Shown here: piece by piece, positions 1-8,410 of the stretch | How positions within the stretch are numbered: position 1 is the stretch's first letter | Layout: every line of letters starts with the position of its first letter | DNA from: JASHUC01 sp035523875 | GTDB taxonomy: Bacteria > Pseudomonadota > Gammaproteobacteria > Steroidobacterales > Steroidobacteraceae | Direction: 5' to 3' | DNA length: 64,000 nt | Assembly (NCBI GenBank): GCA_035523875.1 | Contig: DATKPY010000018.1 | Coordinates: 1-64,000, forward strand | Made by a program: the position numbers and the translations under genes | Notes under the pieces: generated by a model | Seen by the model: the letters and a program-made list of their open reading frames with translations, nothing else | What the model was told of the DNA's origin: nothing | Databases searched by the model: none

Positions 1-1
1 C

Positions 2-1786
2 AGCCGCTGCGTGACGGTGCATGGCACCGATGACGTGCGAGTGGAAAACAACGTGACCTACAACACCGTCGGTCACTGTTTCTTCCTGGAAGACGCCATC
101 GAAACGGGCAACCAGTTCATCCACAACCTGGGGATCCTGACTAAGTGCCATCCGGACGCACCATGCGTCCCGACAAACCTCGCTGCAGCCGGGGAGCGCC
201 GCGCGGGATCGAATGGCCAAGCCGCCAAGGACGTCCTGATCCCTTCCGACAACACGGCCTCGACGTTCTGGATCACCAATCCGGACAATACTTACGTGGA
301 CAACGTGGCCGCGGGCTCCGAATCGAACGGCTTCTGGATGTCATTGCCGCAGCATCCGACGGGCGCGTTCGAAGGCACGACTATCAGCAAGGCAACCTGG
401 CCACGTCGAACGAAATTTCGCGAGTTCAAGGGCAATGTCGCCCACTCGAACTACGACGGGTTCATGTTCGACCGAAACGTTGCGCCCAATGGCACGTTCA
501 GTGTTACCGGCAGCTCGCAGATCGGCCTTGAAAATCCCGCTGACCCGAACAGCAAGGCCGTGGAATCGGTCTTCGAGGATCTCACCGCCTACAAGAACCG
601 TAATAACGGCATCTGGGGCCGAGGTGAGCTGCACGTATTCAGGAACGTGAAGCTGGCCGACAACGCGATCGGCTTTACGCACGCGTCCGGCGCATTCGGT
701 CGTTACGCCTTCACGTCAAGGCTCGTTGACTCGCTGGTCGTGGGCGAAACCGAGAACATCGGCAATCCGAGGACTGACGCGGAAAAGGCCTACGGCCGCA
801 GCTTGCCGAAGCCCGAACTGCCGGATTACCCGATCCGCGGCTACGAGTACTACGATTACCGTCATGACGTGGAGAATGTCACCTTCCGGAATTTCGAGGA
901 CAACGCCACTCGCAAGACCGGAGCGATTTCGTACCTGATGTATACCAGCTTCGGGGTCAGCTCCAACAACTCCGTCGAGCACGTGACATTCATCAACGCC
1001 AAGCCGGTGTATTTCCCGCCGATGGAGCGCAAGTGGGGTAGCGACAATTTTGGAAGCACGGCCTACAAGACCGCGGTGATCCGCGATGTGGACGGCTCGT
1101 TCGGCGATGGCCCCGATTCCTACGTTCTCATCAACGACGGCGTCAACGACAGCATCGCAGCCGACACGGGAGCCTGTGAGATCAAACCCACTTGGAACGC
1201 CGCCATATGCAAGGGCGATGTTGGACGCCTGGATATTGGCGGCCCCGGGGGGTTCGGCGGTTTCGGTCGCGCTCGCGGCGCGGGTCCTGCCGGCGGCGCA
1301 CCCGCTGGTCCCGGCGCAGCCACCGGTCCTGGCCCTGGCGCAGGTCCTGGCCGGGCGGCGGGTCGTGGCGGGCCCGGCGCACCGGCTGGTTTGCGATTCG
1401 GCGGTCCCCCGGGACCTCCTCAGCCGCCAGTCATTCTCAGCCGCAACGGCAAGCAGTACAACTTGACCCGCACCAACGTACGAGCCGGTACCGAGATCAA
1501 GGTGACCACCGAAAGGCCGACCTTGGACCTCAGGCTGAGTGAACTGGATCGAGGCTCGTGGGTGATCTTCCAGCTGCCGGGATTTACCACCGCAGCCCCG
1601 GGCACGCCGCAGGACAGCCTGGATGCGCTGCGCAAGGCGAGCGAGACCTCGTACTTCAAGGACAAGGATGCCCTGTGGGTGAAGGTGGTCTCCAACGGTA
1701 ACGGCGCCAATCCCCCCTATGGCGGCGGCTCAGGCCTTGGCGGCCCTGGTGCTGGTGGCGGAAACAGCGTCCAGGTCAGCCGGTAA
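2..1786 (+). CDS. CEMIP/TMEM2-like parallel beta-helix surface protein, 3' part only
   Basis: C-terminal part of a large secreted or surface protein. The frame is open from base 2 with no convincing internal start, so the N-terminus (where relatives carry a G8 domain) lies upstream. The first ~370 residues contain irregular parallel beta-helix rungs; NVTYNTVGHCFFLEDA followed by NQFIHNLG is typical of the CEMIP/TMEM2/fibrocystin-L group, whose animal members depolymerise or bind hyaluronan. A Gly/Pro/Ala linker of ~65 residues follows, then a second globular part with SYFKDKDALWVKVV, which resembles the end of TMEM2-type proteins, and a Gly-rich tail. A role in binding or cutting an extracellular polysaccharide is inferred from the family. 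A rho-independent terminator lies ~25 bp downstream. Family assignment is fairly sure; activity is unknown because the N-terminus is missing. Confidence 0.72.
   Translation, partial: SRCVTVHGTDDVRVENNVTYNTVGHCFFLEDAIETGNQFIHNLGILTKCHPDAPCVPTNLAAAGERRAGSNGQAAKDVLIPSDNTASTFWITNPDNTYVDNVAAGSESNGFWMSLPQHPTGAFEGTTISKATWPRRTKFREFKGNVAHSNYDGFMFDRNVAPNGTFSVTGSSQIGLENPADPNSKAVESVFEDLTAYKNRNNGIWGRGELHVFRNVKLADNAIGFTHASGAFGRYAFTSRLVDSLVVGETENIGNPRTDAEKAYGRSLPKPELPDYPIRGYEYYDYRHDVENVTFRNFEDNATRKTGAISYLMYTSFGVSSNNSVEHVTFINAKPVYFPPMERKWGSDNFGSTAYKTAVIRDVDGSFGDGPDSYVLINDGVNDSIAADTGACEIKPTWNAAICKGDVGRLDIGGPGGFGGFGRARGAGPAGGAPAGPGAATGPGPGAGPGRAAGRGGPGAPAGLRFGGPPGPPQPPVILSRNGKQYNLTRTNVRAGTEIKVTTERPTLDLRLSELDRGSWVIFQLPGFTTAAPGTPQDSLDALRKASETSYFKDKDALWVKVVSNGNGANPPYGGGSGLGGPGAGGGNSVQVSR
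1238..1430 (+). repeat. Low-complexity Gly/Pro/Ala-coding segment
   Basis: Within the beta-helix gene, about 190 bp of very GC-rich, imperfectly repeated sequence encodes a Gly/Pro/Ala-rich linker with GPGPGAGPG-like units. It separates the beta-helix from the C-terminal domain and probably acts as a flexible spacer. Such tracts are prone to length change. Confidence 0.7.
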
Positions 1787-1810
1787 GTTGCACGCTGGTC
1801 TATGAGCAGG

Positions 1811-1834
1811 AGCCCCCGGACTGCGCCGGGGGCT
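1811..1834 (+). terminator. Rho-independent terminator after the beta-helix gene
   Basis: Perfect inverted repeat: left arm 1811-1819 (AGCCCCCGG), six-base loop, right arm 1826-1834 (CCGGGGGCT), followed by TTCTTCC. It lies 25 bp after the stop codon of the upstream gene. Confidence 0.8.
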
Positions 1835-2487
1835 TCTTCCACTGTACCTCATCGAAGCGGTGCCACCCTGGCGCGACGGCGTCACACCGACATCGGCGCG
1901 GAGGTCGCAACCCTGCTGAGCGGGCCAGCGTGGTCCGGACTGCGCGTTGTCGAGCTTGGTTCGAGGGTCACCGCGGATAACGTCGCGGAGCAATTCGGTG
2001 AAGTCCTGAATCTCGATGTGAAAGCCTTTGCAGCCCCCGAGTGCAGGGTGGGCGGAAGCGTTCGAGCAATTCGGCATCCCGAAGGACCACACCGGACCTG
2101 CCGAAGACGAACGGCAATTCCGGCCGATGTCATCGACCTCGTCAGCTTTCCCGTGAGCAAGGGGTCCCGGAGATAGAGGCGGATGCCGCGGCATGCGGCT
2201 GGCTCGAGGTCCGCGATGGAGGGGATTGGGAGACACAGTCGAACCGCCGGATCTTTGGCCCGGAAGCGACGGATGACTTCTCAGGAAGCTGCCGTTCGCT
2301 GTCGTACCAAGGGTAAGTTCCGCGACCGATTGGCCACGTCACCGAATCAGAGGCTTACGCGCCGCAAAAGTTTGCTGCGTGTTGTAGCTCCAGGCTACCG
2401 GACTGAAACCAGAACGGCGGGTGACGGGTGGGCACAGCCAGATCCCCCATGCCTGGACGGCCGACTCCCGCGCGCCAGCTCCCGGGG
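1835..2487. other. Intergenic stretch with no supportable gene
   Basis: About 650 bp between the terminator and the convergent vapC stop. Several open frames cross it on both strands, but none has a good ribosome site, recognisable family or sustained coding character. It may hold decayed coding sequence; I could not identify any. No tRNA was found, although one TTCGA motif near 2243 (minus strand) was checked. Confidence 0.5.
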
Positions 2488-2862
2488 CTATCGCTTCGCG
2501 AAATACCGCGCGCCAGGCAATCCGTCAAAATCCGAATCCTGAGTCCAGAGCGGCGCGCGATGTCGATGTGCGGTCGCGAGCATTACGCTGTCTGCCATGG
2601 CAATTGCGTGCTGGATCGCAAGCCGTGCCGCCTCGAGGGCAGTTGCCCGATCGAGATCGACAACTCTCCCTTGCTCCATGACCGCAACAGCTCGCAGCGC
2701 TTCATCTTCACTCCTCTGCTGACTCACTCGCTTGAACACCTCGAATAACGATAGGGTCGGCACGATCAGCGATCGCGTAGCTTCGATCGGCTTCGCGAAT
2801 ATCGCCGCGTTGGGTCCGTCGGCCAAGTACTCGAGCCATGCGGAGGAGTCGACCACGTTCAT
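2488..2862 (-). CDS. vapC: PIN-domain ribonuclease toxin VapC
   Basis: 124-residue PIN-domain protein, full length for VapC. These toxins cut specific RNAs (often initiator tRNA or rRNA) with Mg2+ or Mn2+ held by a cluster of acidic residues. Visible candidates are D5 in MNVVDSSAWLEYL, the Glu in LSLFEVFKRV, the Asp in AMADSVMLATA and the C-terminal Asp in TQDSDF, in the expected order and spacing. The start codon overlaps the stop of the upstream vapB by 4 bp (ATGA), so the two are translationally coupled and form a standard antitoxin-first operon. The complex normally represses its own promoter. Confidence 0.9.
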   Translation of the reverse strand: MNVVDSSAWLEYLADGPNAAIFAKPIEATRSLIVPTLSLFEVFKRVSQQRSEDEALRAVAVMEQGRVVDLDRATALEAARLAIQHAIAMADSVMLATAHRHRAPLWTQDSDFDGLPGARYFAKR

Positions 2863-3065
2863 ACACGGTCCGCATCCCGAGGCACGCTGGTGTCAATGCC
2901 CTTCAGCGACCCGCGCGCAGCTTTGGTTGGCCGCACCGGCACAAGTTCGATCCGACCCCGATACTCGATAGCATGGAGTTTTTCGCCAGGCTTGATGCCG
3001 AGAGCCTCTCGAATCTTGGAGGGAATAACGATCTGGTACTTCGACGACACGGTGATGGTACTCAT
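2859..3065 (-). CDS. vapB: AbrB/MazE-type antitoxin VapB
   Basis: 68-residue protein with an N-terminal swapped-hairpin AbrB DNA-binding domain: STITVSSKYQIVIPSKIRE then LGIKPGEKLHAI. This is the classic SpoVT/AbrB antitoxin signature, and the length is normal. The C-terminal ~25 residues would wrap around the toxin. It precedes vapC with a 4-bp ATGA overlap. As in other VapBC systems it should bind the promoter region upstream (about 3066-3130), where GATCGATCG stands out as a possible operator element. Confidence 0.9.
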   Translation of the reverse strand: MSTITVSSKYQIVIPSKIREALGIKPGEKLHAIEYRGRIELVPVRPTKAARGSLKGIDTSVPRDADRV

Positions 3066-3402
3066 ACGATTCTCTGATCGATCGCGGCATGGTAAAGCGA
3101 AAATGTGAGGCTATCACGACTTGCGCCGCGGTGCCTGTGCTCGGTAGAAATTCCGGCCAAGGGTCGCATTCAGGTGAGTTCAGGGGATTTCGCTGCGAGA
3201 ATTCGAGAGACGCAACTCGCAGCCGAGTCTGCTCAAGTCCGGCGCCAGAACACGAACAGTCGAGCGATCAGCGGATGCGAATGTCCTGGGTTTTCATAGA
3301 CTTCCAACGCAAAAGCCTGGCCCCGCCACCACTTCTCACGCCCGAGTACTCTCTGCGCTGCTGCAGCGCGCTGACGTTCCACCGAGAGCACTGACACTCG
3401 GG
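3066..3402. other. Intergenic region between two toxin modules
   Basis: About 340 bp, visibly less GC-rich than most of the window. It must contain the vapBC promoter at its left end on the minus strand. I see no convincing gene. Open frames on the plus strand here have no recognisable product. Confidence 0.45.
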
Positions 3403-3831
3403 CTACAGCACCGTCAGATTAACCGACGTCGCCCTTCGAACCGCCGCGAGCGCAACGCCGGCCTCGAACGTGACGAACCTTGCTTTATTCTCAACGGCAA
3501 GGGCAAGAAGATAGATGTCGGTAAGCTGCCGCGGACCGTGAATTCGCGTCGAGTCCACAACGCCCGGATTCAACAGACTGATCTCGTCCGTCCAAAACTC
3601 GTGGACGGCTTTCTCACATGCGTCCGCAAGACGCTTCATGACAGCCCGTACCGGCAAGGCATTCGGATAGTTCTGGTTCGACATGATCCGGATACACCCA
3701 TTTTGAGTGATCGGACAGGAAGCCCAGCCATCCCTTGCATGCTTCCTGAACCAACTCATTGCCACCCCGTGCGAGGTGTGATCGCAGTCAAGTAGCGCAA
3801 TCAGCGCGTTCACGTCCAATAGTGCGCGCAC
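3403..3831 (-). CDS. Second PIN-domain VapC-like toxin, antitoxin damaged
   Basis: About 142 residues from a GTG start at 3831, preceded by GAGGGG at good spacing; an in-frame ATG at 3858 would add nine residues. The start ALLDVNALIALLD carries the first PIN Asp. RQLTDIYLLALAVE carries the later conserved Asp, and RFVTFEAGVAL matches the end of this VapC subfamily, which is usually paired with a ribbon-helix-helix antitoxin. The protein looks intact. The gene upstream is only the C-terminal half of such an antitoxin (3898-4080), so the toxin may be expressed without its partner, be silent, or be neutralised by another antitoxin. Confidence 0.82.
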   Translation of the reverse strand: MRALLDVNALIALLDCDHTSHGVAMSWFRKHARDGWASCPITQNGCIRIMSNQNYPNALPVRAVMKRLADACEKAVHEFWTDEISLLNPGVVDSTRIHGPRQLTDIYLLALAVENKARFVTFEAGVALAAVRRATSVNLTVL

Positions 3832-3897
3832 TACCGACAGCCCCTCGAGCGTGGGCAAGCGACGGACCGGTGCGAACCGCGGCGCGCTCGCGGTGCC

Positions 3898-4080
3898 TCA
3901 ATACGCATCGTCTTCGCGGAGCTGATCGATCAATTCATTCGTGACGATGCCACCGCGCGGCGCGAACGGGCGAAGACCGTAGACTGCCTTCGGCTCCTTT
4001 GCGGAATGCAGTCCCTGAGGAGCCGTCAGGGCACGCCGGGCGAGCTCGGAGATCACCTCCCCGATGGTCTTTGTACGTGA
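3898..4080 (-). pseudogene. Remnant of ribbon-helix-helix VapB antitoxin (N-terminus lost)
   Basis: The frame encodes KTIGEVISELARRAL and, after a short spacer, PRGGIVTNELIDQLREDD with a stop. This is the C-terminal two thirds of the antitoxin that normally precedes the downstream VapC type. The expected N-terminal beta strand and first helix (a RTTLDLDDDVL-like segment) are absent. Upstream the same frame runs into unrelated sequence, and the other two frames do not contain the missing part either. The break falls close to 4080. Truncation by an old rearrangement is inferred; an artificially long in-frame extension to 4293 exists but does not look like coding sequence. Confidence 0.65.
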
Positions 4081-4265
4081 TTCCCGGGGTTGAGCCTCCC
4101 ATCCCCCGTTCAGCCCCGCCCAAGGAGCCTGCTGCCGGGATCCCAATCTGGGGCTTGTGAGTTCACGGCTCGCGGTGGTGGTGGCGCCGATTTGCGCGCA
4201 GAATCGGCAGCGACAGTCCGGGCCGCTCGCCGCGCACAATGTCGCGGCCCGTACGGGAGGAACAC

Positions 4266-4811
4266 ATGGCTCGAATCGCGTTGACCTGCGCATCCCTGGC
4301 GCTCGCGCTGTGCGCCTCGGGGAATGCGCTCGCCGATGCGCACGGTGATCTCACCCAGCTTCAGGCGCCGTTCGTCGCAGCAAAGACCGGGCAGGCGGAG
4401 GAGCCGGCGGCCAACGGCCCGAAGATGAGCAGCGATTTCTCGGCGCCGGATCGTTGGCGCCTGCAGCCCTCGCTCGCGATCACCGAGCGCGTCATCGGCG
4501 ATGCCATCCACACGGTGGGTGACGGCAAGGTGACGAAGTTTCCGGTCGGCGGGGAGATGATCCGCAAGACGATCGGTCACGTCACATTCTCGGTGCGGGA
4601 CGCGACCGCGGCCTCCGCGCACGACCTCGGCACGCAGACGCTCGACGGCCAGATCGTGCACGCCTATTCCTACGCCGTGCACGGCGTGCCCCTCACGCTC
4701 TACGTGCGCGGGAACTCCGAGCCCGTGCAGAGTGCCGAGTCCGACACGCGCGGAACGACCGTCACTGGGTGCTCGATATTCCACGCCTCGATCGCAATCG
4801 CCGCACCGTGA
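4266..4811 (+). CDS. Exported protein of unknown function
   Basis: 181 residues. The start at 4266 is chosen because GGGAGG lies 5 bp upstream and the protein then opens with a clean Sec signal peptide (MARIALTCASLALALCASGNALA). The mature part has no cysteine-based lipobox and looks mostly beta-structured, with ITERVIGDAIHTVGDGKV and QIVHAYSYAVHGVPLTLYV. I do not recognise a family. The frame closes with AIAAP, and the gene is convergent with the propeller gene downstream (30-bp gap). A periplasmic location is inferred from the signal only. Confidence 0.65.
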   Translation: MARIALTCASLALALCASGNALADAHGDLTQLQAPFVAAKTGQAEEPAANGPKMSSDFSAPDRWRLQPSLAITERVIGDAIHTVGDGKVTKFPVGGEMIRKTIGHVTFSVRDATAASAHDLGTQTLDGQIVHAYSYAVHGVPLTLYVRGNSEPVQSAESDTRGTTVTGCSIFHASIAIAAP

Positions 4812-4841
4812 CCGGAACCCGCGGCACCTTCTTGCGCGGCC

Positions 4842-7800
4842 TCAATGGGCCATTTGGACCGCTCGCGCAATAGCCGCCGCGAGCGCTTGCTCGCCTGCCT
4901 TCGCCTGCTGATCGAGGTCGCGGAAGACCGCATACTGGGCGACCGTCGGCCGCGCATAGGCCACCTCCACGTCCGCGCTCAGGTAGGCGAGAAGCGCATG
5001 CAGCTTCGCCTCGTGCATCGTGTCGCCCTCGCTCGAGCGGATGTTCATCTGCACAACGCGATCGATCGCGCTGTTCAAGGCATCCACGGCGCTCGCCACC
5101 CGGCCTTCGCTCAGGCTGCGGCTGGACACCGCCGCTTGAAGCTTCTCGCGCTGAGCCAACGCCCGGTTCACGTCCTGATTCAGGACGGTCATATCGGCGG
5201 CGATCTTCTGACAGAGCGCCAGACGGGCCGCCAGGTCACCCGCGCTTGCGTGCAGCCGCGGATCGAGCGCGACCGCAAAAGTCGCGTGCGTCCTGTGTCC
5301 GCCGTAGTCGAGGAAAACCGAATAGGTGCCCGGCATCACCAGCGGGCCGCGGGTCGAATAGTCGAGTCCTCCGGCCGCCTCCGGTGAATGATAGCCATTC
5401 ACCTCCACCGAGGGAGTGGCGCGCAGATTCCACTGGAACCGGTTCATCCCCGGTTCAACCGCCGTCAACTTCGCTTCCGCTTGGCGCGTCTGTTCGACGG
5501 CGCTCTCCGCGCTGTGATCCGGTTCGGGTTTGCCCGCCTTCTCGGCGGCTTTCTCCTGCTTCTCTTCTTTCGTCTCCAGATGCAGGGTGAAGCGGCGCAC
5601 CGTCTTCCCCTGCGCATCGACAAATTCGAGTGCGGCCGGCGTCTTGCCGTCGTAACGGTCGGGAATGTGGAAAAACACGGTTGCGCCGAACGGCGGGTTC
5701 TCTCCGGAGTCCGGCCGCAGGTCATCCGGGTCCACTGGCACGCCGTAGGCATGCGTGAGCCACGCCTTCTGCGGGGCGAAGACGTAGCTGCTGTCGGCCA
5801 TCACGCTCGGCTTATCCGTCAGCTGTTCCAGCAGAGCGAGGTTTCCGAGCACCCAGAACGAGCGGCCATGCGTAGCCACCACCACATCGCCCTGGCGCGT
5901 GTCGATCGCGACGTCCCGTACCTCAGCGGCCGGCAGGTTGAGCGTAAGGGGCTGCCAGTGCGCGCCCCCATCCAGGCTCAAGTAGATCGTGCCGTACGTA
6001 CCGAGGAACAGCAGGCTCGAGTCGTTGGGATCCTGCCGGATGACGTACGCAAACTCGTCGTCCGGCAGGCCCGTCGTAATGGCTCGCCAGTGCCTGCCGA
6101 GGTCCGTCGTCTCGTAAACGTAAGGGCGGAAATCGTCCCACATGTAGCGCCACGCGGTTAGATAGGCTGTGCGGCGGTCGGTATGCGAGGGCTCAATCGA
6201 GCTGATCTCGCACTGCGGCAGACCTGGCGGAGTCACCGGCTGCCAGCTCTTGCCGCCGTCCGTGGTGACGTGCACCAGCCCGTCGGCCGATCCCGCCCAT
6301 AACAGATTCCCATCGAGCGGCGAAACCGCAAGCGACGAGACGTCTGGATAAACCTCCGCTCCCGTTTGATCCAGATCCACCGGGCCGCCGCTCGGGATTT
6401 CCGTCACGGGCTGATTGCGTGTCAAGTCAGGTGAGATGCGCGTCCAGGTGAGGCCGTAGTCGTCGCTCTTGAACACGTACTGGGCCGCAGTCAGCAGCTC
6501 TTTCGGGTTCGCCGGCGAGAACAGAATCGGATGGGTCCACCCAAACCGATAGTTGAGCTCGGCGGACGAAGCGCCGCTGCGATAGAGCGGCCACGGGCTC
6601 ACGCTCTCGAGCTCCCCAGTGGGCCGGTCCTCTTTGACGAAGATGCTGTAGTAGCCGCTGCCGTAAGTGATGTCGGGACTGCCCGGCTGCGGCACGGTGA
6701 ACGTGCTTTCTCCGTAGGCCACGTCCTTCCAGTCGCCCACGGGAATTTGCCCGTCGGGAGTGGCGCTCGGTCCCTCGAGCGAGCCCTCGTCCTGCTGCGC
6801 CCCGTAGAGGTGATACGGAAACTGAGCGTCGAGATTGACGTGATAGAACTGGCCCGTCGGCTGATTGCGCTCCGAGCTCCATGTCTTGCCGCCGTCGGTG
6901 GAAACCGTTGCGCCACCGTCGTTCCCCTCGAGCAGGATGCGGGTGTCATTGGGATTGATCCACAGCGTGTGATTGTCGCCGTGCGGCGTGTGCAGCTTGG
7001 TGAAGGTTTTGCCTGCATCATGGGAAACCCAAAGCGCATCGACCTGGGGCGCGTAGAGCGTGTTCGCATCCTTCGGATCCGCAAAGATTGCCATGTAATA
7101 GAAGCCGCGCTGCCGCAGCTTCATCTCCGCGTTCATCCGCATCCACGTCGCGCCGCCATCGCGGGAGCGGAATACCCCGCCATCCTTCGCCTGGAAGATC
7201 GCATACACCGTATCCGGCTGGCTCGCCGCGACGGTCACACCGATCCGGCCTGCAATCCCCCGCGGCAGTCCCAAATGATGGGTCAGATCGGTCCAGTGCG
7301 CGCCGCCGTCGGTCGTCTTATAGAGCCCGCTGCCCGGCCCGCCGCTGATGAGTCCCCACGGCAAGCGCTGCGCCTGCCACATCGCGGCGTAGAGGACCTG
7401 CGGATGAGCCGGATCCATCACCAGATCGATGGCTCCCGTCTTGTCGTCCACGAACAGTACCCGTCTCCAGCTCTTGCCCCCATCGGTCGACTTGAATACG
7501 CCGCGATCGGGGCCGGGCACGAACACGTGTCCCATCGAGGAGGCATAAAGCACCTCCGGATCCCGCGGGCTCACCACGATCTCGCTGATCGAGTGCGTCT
7601 CGCGCAGGCCCGCATACGCCCACGTTTTCCCAGCGTCGGTGGACTTGAAAATCCCGTCGCCGGGAATCATGTCGTTGCGGATGTCGTCCTCGCCGGTGCC
7701 CACGTAGAGCGTTGCAGGCGCGGACGGCGCCACGGCGACCGCCCCGATGCTGGCGCTTGGACCGGGTAGGCTGCCGTCCGTGATGTTTTCCCACTTGATC

Positions 7801-8054
7801 CCTTCATCGGTGCTCCTCCATAACCCGCCACCGACGGCGCCGGCGTAGTACAGATTGGCGTTCCCGGGAACACCGGTCACGGTGATGACGCGGCCGCCGA
7901 TGTAGGGTCCCACGGAGCGCCACTTGAGCTCGCTCATCAGGCTGCGCGAATTGAGCGGCCCGGAGTGATGCAGGCCTGCCAGTGCAGGAACCCATCCGGT
8001 CAACGCGAGAGCGACGAGCACACGGCCTGTCGCGAAACCCATTGCACGTCTCAT
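4842..8054 (-). CDS. Exported Asp-box (BNR/VPS10-like) beta-propeller protein
   Basis: 1,070 residues from an ATG at 8054, which gives an export signal (ATGRVLVALALTGWVPALAG). About eleven Asp-box repeats of the form S/T-x-D-x-G-x-x-W/F are visible, for example STDEGIKWENI, STDAGKTWAYA, STDGGKSWRRV, SRDGGATWMRM and TTDLGRHWRAI. These mark tandem beta-propellers of the sortilin/VPS10 or sialidase-like class. The last ~300 residues form a separate C-terminal region with a charged segment (KEEKQEKAAEKAGKPEPD) and an alpha-helical end. Many bacterial homologues are labelled glycosyl hydrolase without proof, and I see no set of sialidase arginines to support catalysis. Binding of glycans or peptides in the periplasm or outside is a reasonable inference. 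The upstream region is shared divergently with a small membrane ORF and a lipoprotein gene. Confidence 0.85.
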   Translation of the reverse strand: MRRAMGFATGRVLVALALTGWVPALAGLHHSGPLNSRSLMSELKWRSVGPYIGGRVITVTGVPGNANLYYAGAVGGGLWRSTDEGIKWENITDGSLPGPSASIGAVAVAPSAPATLYVGTGEDDIRNDMIPGDGIFKSTDAGKTWAYAGLRETHSISEIVVSPRDPEVLYASSMGHVFVPGPDRGVFKSTDGGKSWRRVLFVDDKTGAIDLVMDPAHPQVLYAAMWQAQRLPWGLISGGPGSGLYKTTDGGAHWTDLTHHLGLPRGIAGRIGVTVAASQPDTVYAIFQAKDGGVFRSRDGGATWMRMNAEMKLRQRGFYYMAIFADPKDANTLYAPQVDALWVSHDAGKTFTKLHTPHGDNHTLWINPNDTRILLEGNDGGATVSTDGGKTWSSERNQPTGQFYHVNLDAQFPYHLYGAQQDEGSLEGPSATPDGQIPVGDWKDVAYGESTFTVPQPGSPDITYGSGYYSIFVKEDRPTGELESVSPWPLYRSGASSAELNYRFGWTHPILFSPANPKELLTAAQYVFKSDDYGLTWTRISPDLTRNQPVTEIPSGGPVDLDQTGAEVYPDVSSLAVSPLDGNLLWAGSADGLVHVTTDGGKSWQPVTPPGLPQCEISSIEPSHTDRRTAYLTAWRYMWDDFRPYVYETTDLGRHWRAITTGLPDDEFAYVIRQDPNDSSLLFLGTYGTIYLSLDGGAHWQPLTLNLPAAEVRDVAIDTRQGDVVVATHGRSFWVLGNLALLEQLTDKPSVMADSSYVFAPQKAWLTHAYGVPVDPDDLRPDSGENPPFGATVFFHIPDRYDGKTPAALEFVDAQGKTVRRFTLHLETKEEKQEKAAEKAGKPEPDHSAESAVEQTRQAEAKLTAVEPGMNRFQWNLRATPSVEVNGYHSPEAAGGLDYSTRGPLVMPGTYSVFLDYGGHRTHATFAVALDPRLHASAGDLAARLALCQKIAADMTVLNQDVNRALAQREKLQAAVSSRSLSEGRVASAVDALNSAIDRVVQMNIRSSEGDTMHEAKLHALLAYLSADVEVAYARPTVAQYAVFRDLDQQAKAGEQALAAAIARAVQMAH

Positions 8055-8178
8055 GATGGATTCCGGTGAGAAATTTTCCCTGCAATCTCTGCAGGAGTTG
8101 AATATAGCACCGCGCATCGTCGGTCCGAGGCGCGCGCACAGGGGTTGAGTTCTCTCGCGGCGCTGCCTCGAGCGGGCT

Positions 8179-8193
8179 GTAACATACGGTTAC
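8179..8193. promoter_or_regulatory. Inverted repeat in an AT-rich divergent promoter region
   Basis: GTAAC-ATACG-GTTAC, followed by AATTTTAAT, forms an AT-rich island in a GC-rich 218-bp gap between the divergent propeller gene (minus) and the small ORF/lipoprotein pair (plus). The position and symmetry suit an operator or promoter, but no confident -35/-10 pair could be assigned. Confidence 0.3.
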
Positions 8194-8272
8194 CGAATTT
8201 TAATCTGCGGGCTGCACCGCGGCGCGCCGACCGCGGCGCTAAGCTATCTTCCAGGCGGAATAGGTTTGCGCC

Positions 8273-8410
8273 GTGATCACGTCGCCCCGTCCTTCTCATC
8301 CGGAGACAGCCCCGGTCGGTGCCCGGCTCCCGATGCTCATTGAAGCGCTCGGCTCCGTCGTCTTATGCCTGTGCGCGATCCTCGCGATCGCGCCGAGGAA
8401 GGCTCGATGA
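8273..8410 (+). CDS. Possible 45-residue single-span membrane protein
   Basis: GTG at 8273 opens a 45-codon frame ending TGA at 8408-8410. The stop overlaps the lipoprotein start by 4 bp (ATGA), as in coupled genes. The C-terminal half is a good membrane helix followed by a basic tail: LIEALGSVVLCLCAILAIAP then RKAR, giving an N-out/C-in topology by the positive-inside rule. An ATG at 8333 would leave only the helix and tail. No family was recognised. The ribosome site is weak, so support comes from the hydrophobic pattern and the overlap. Confidence 0.35.
   Translation: MITSPRPSHPETAPVGARLPMLIEALGSVVLCLCAILAIAPRKAR

Noticed and set aside
2200..2270. TTCGA-containing minus-strand segment considered as a tRNA 3' half or attachment site
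   Set aside because: The flanking bases cannot form a 5-bp T-stem or an acceptor stem, and no anticodon arm is present.
2041..2316. Open frame with a segment (AFEQFGIPKDHTG in another frame) vaguely like a transposase integrase core
   Set aside because: No D-D-E catalytic pattern, no terminal repeats and no continuous frame; likeness is a few residues only.
4842..8054. Calling the Asp-box protein a sialidase
   Set aside because: Asp-boxes occur in many non-catalytic propellers, and I could not find the arginine triad or Tyr/Glu pair of sialidases.
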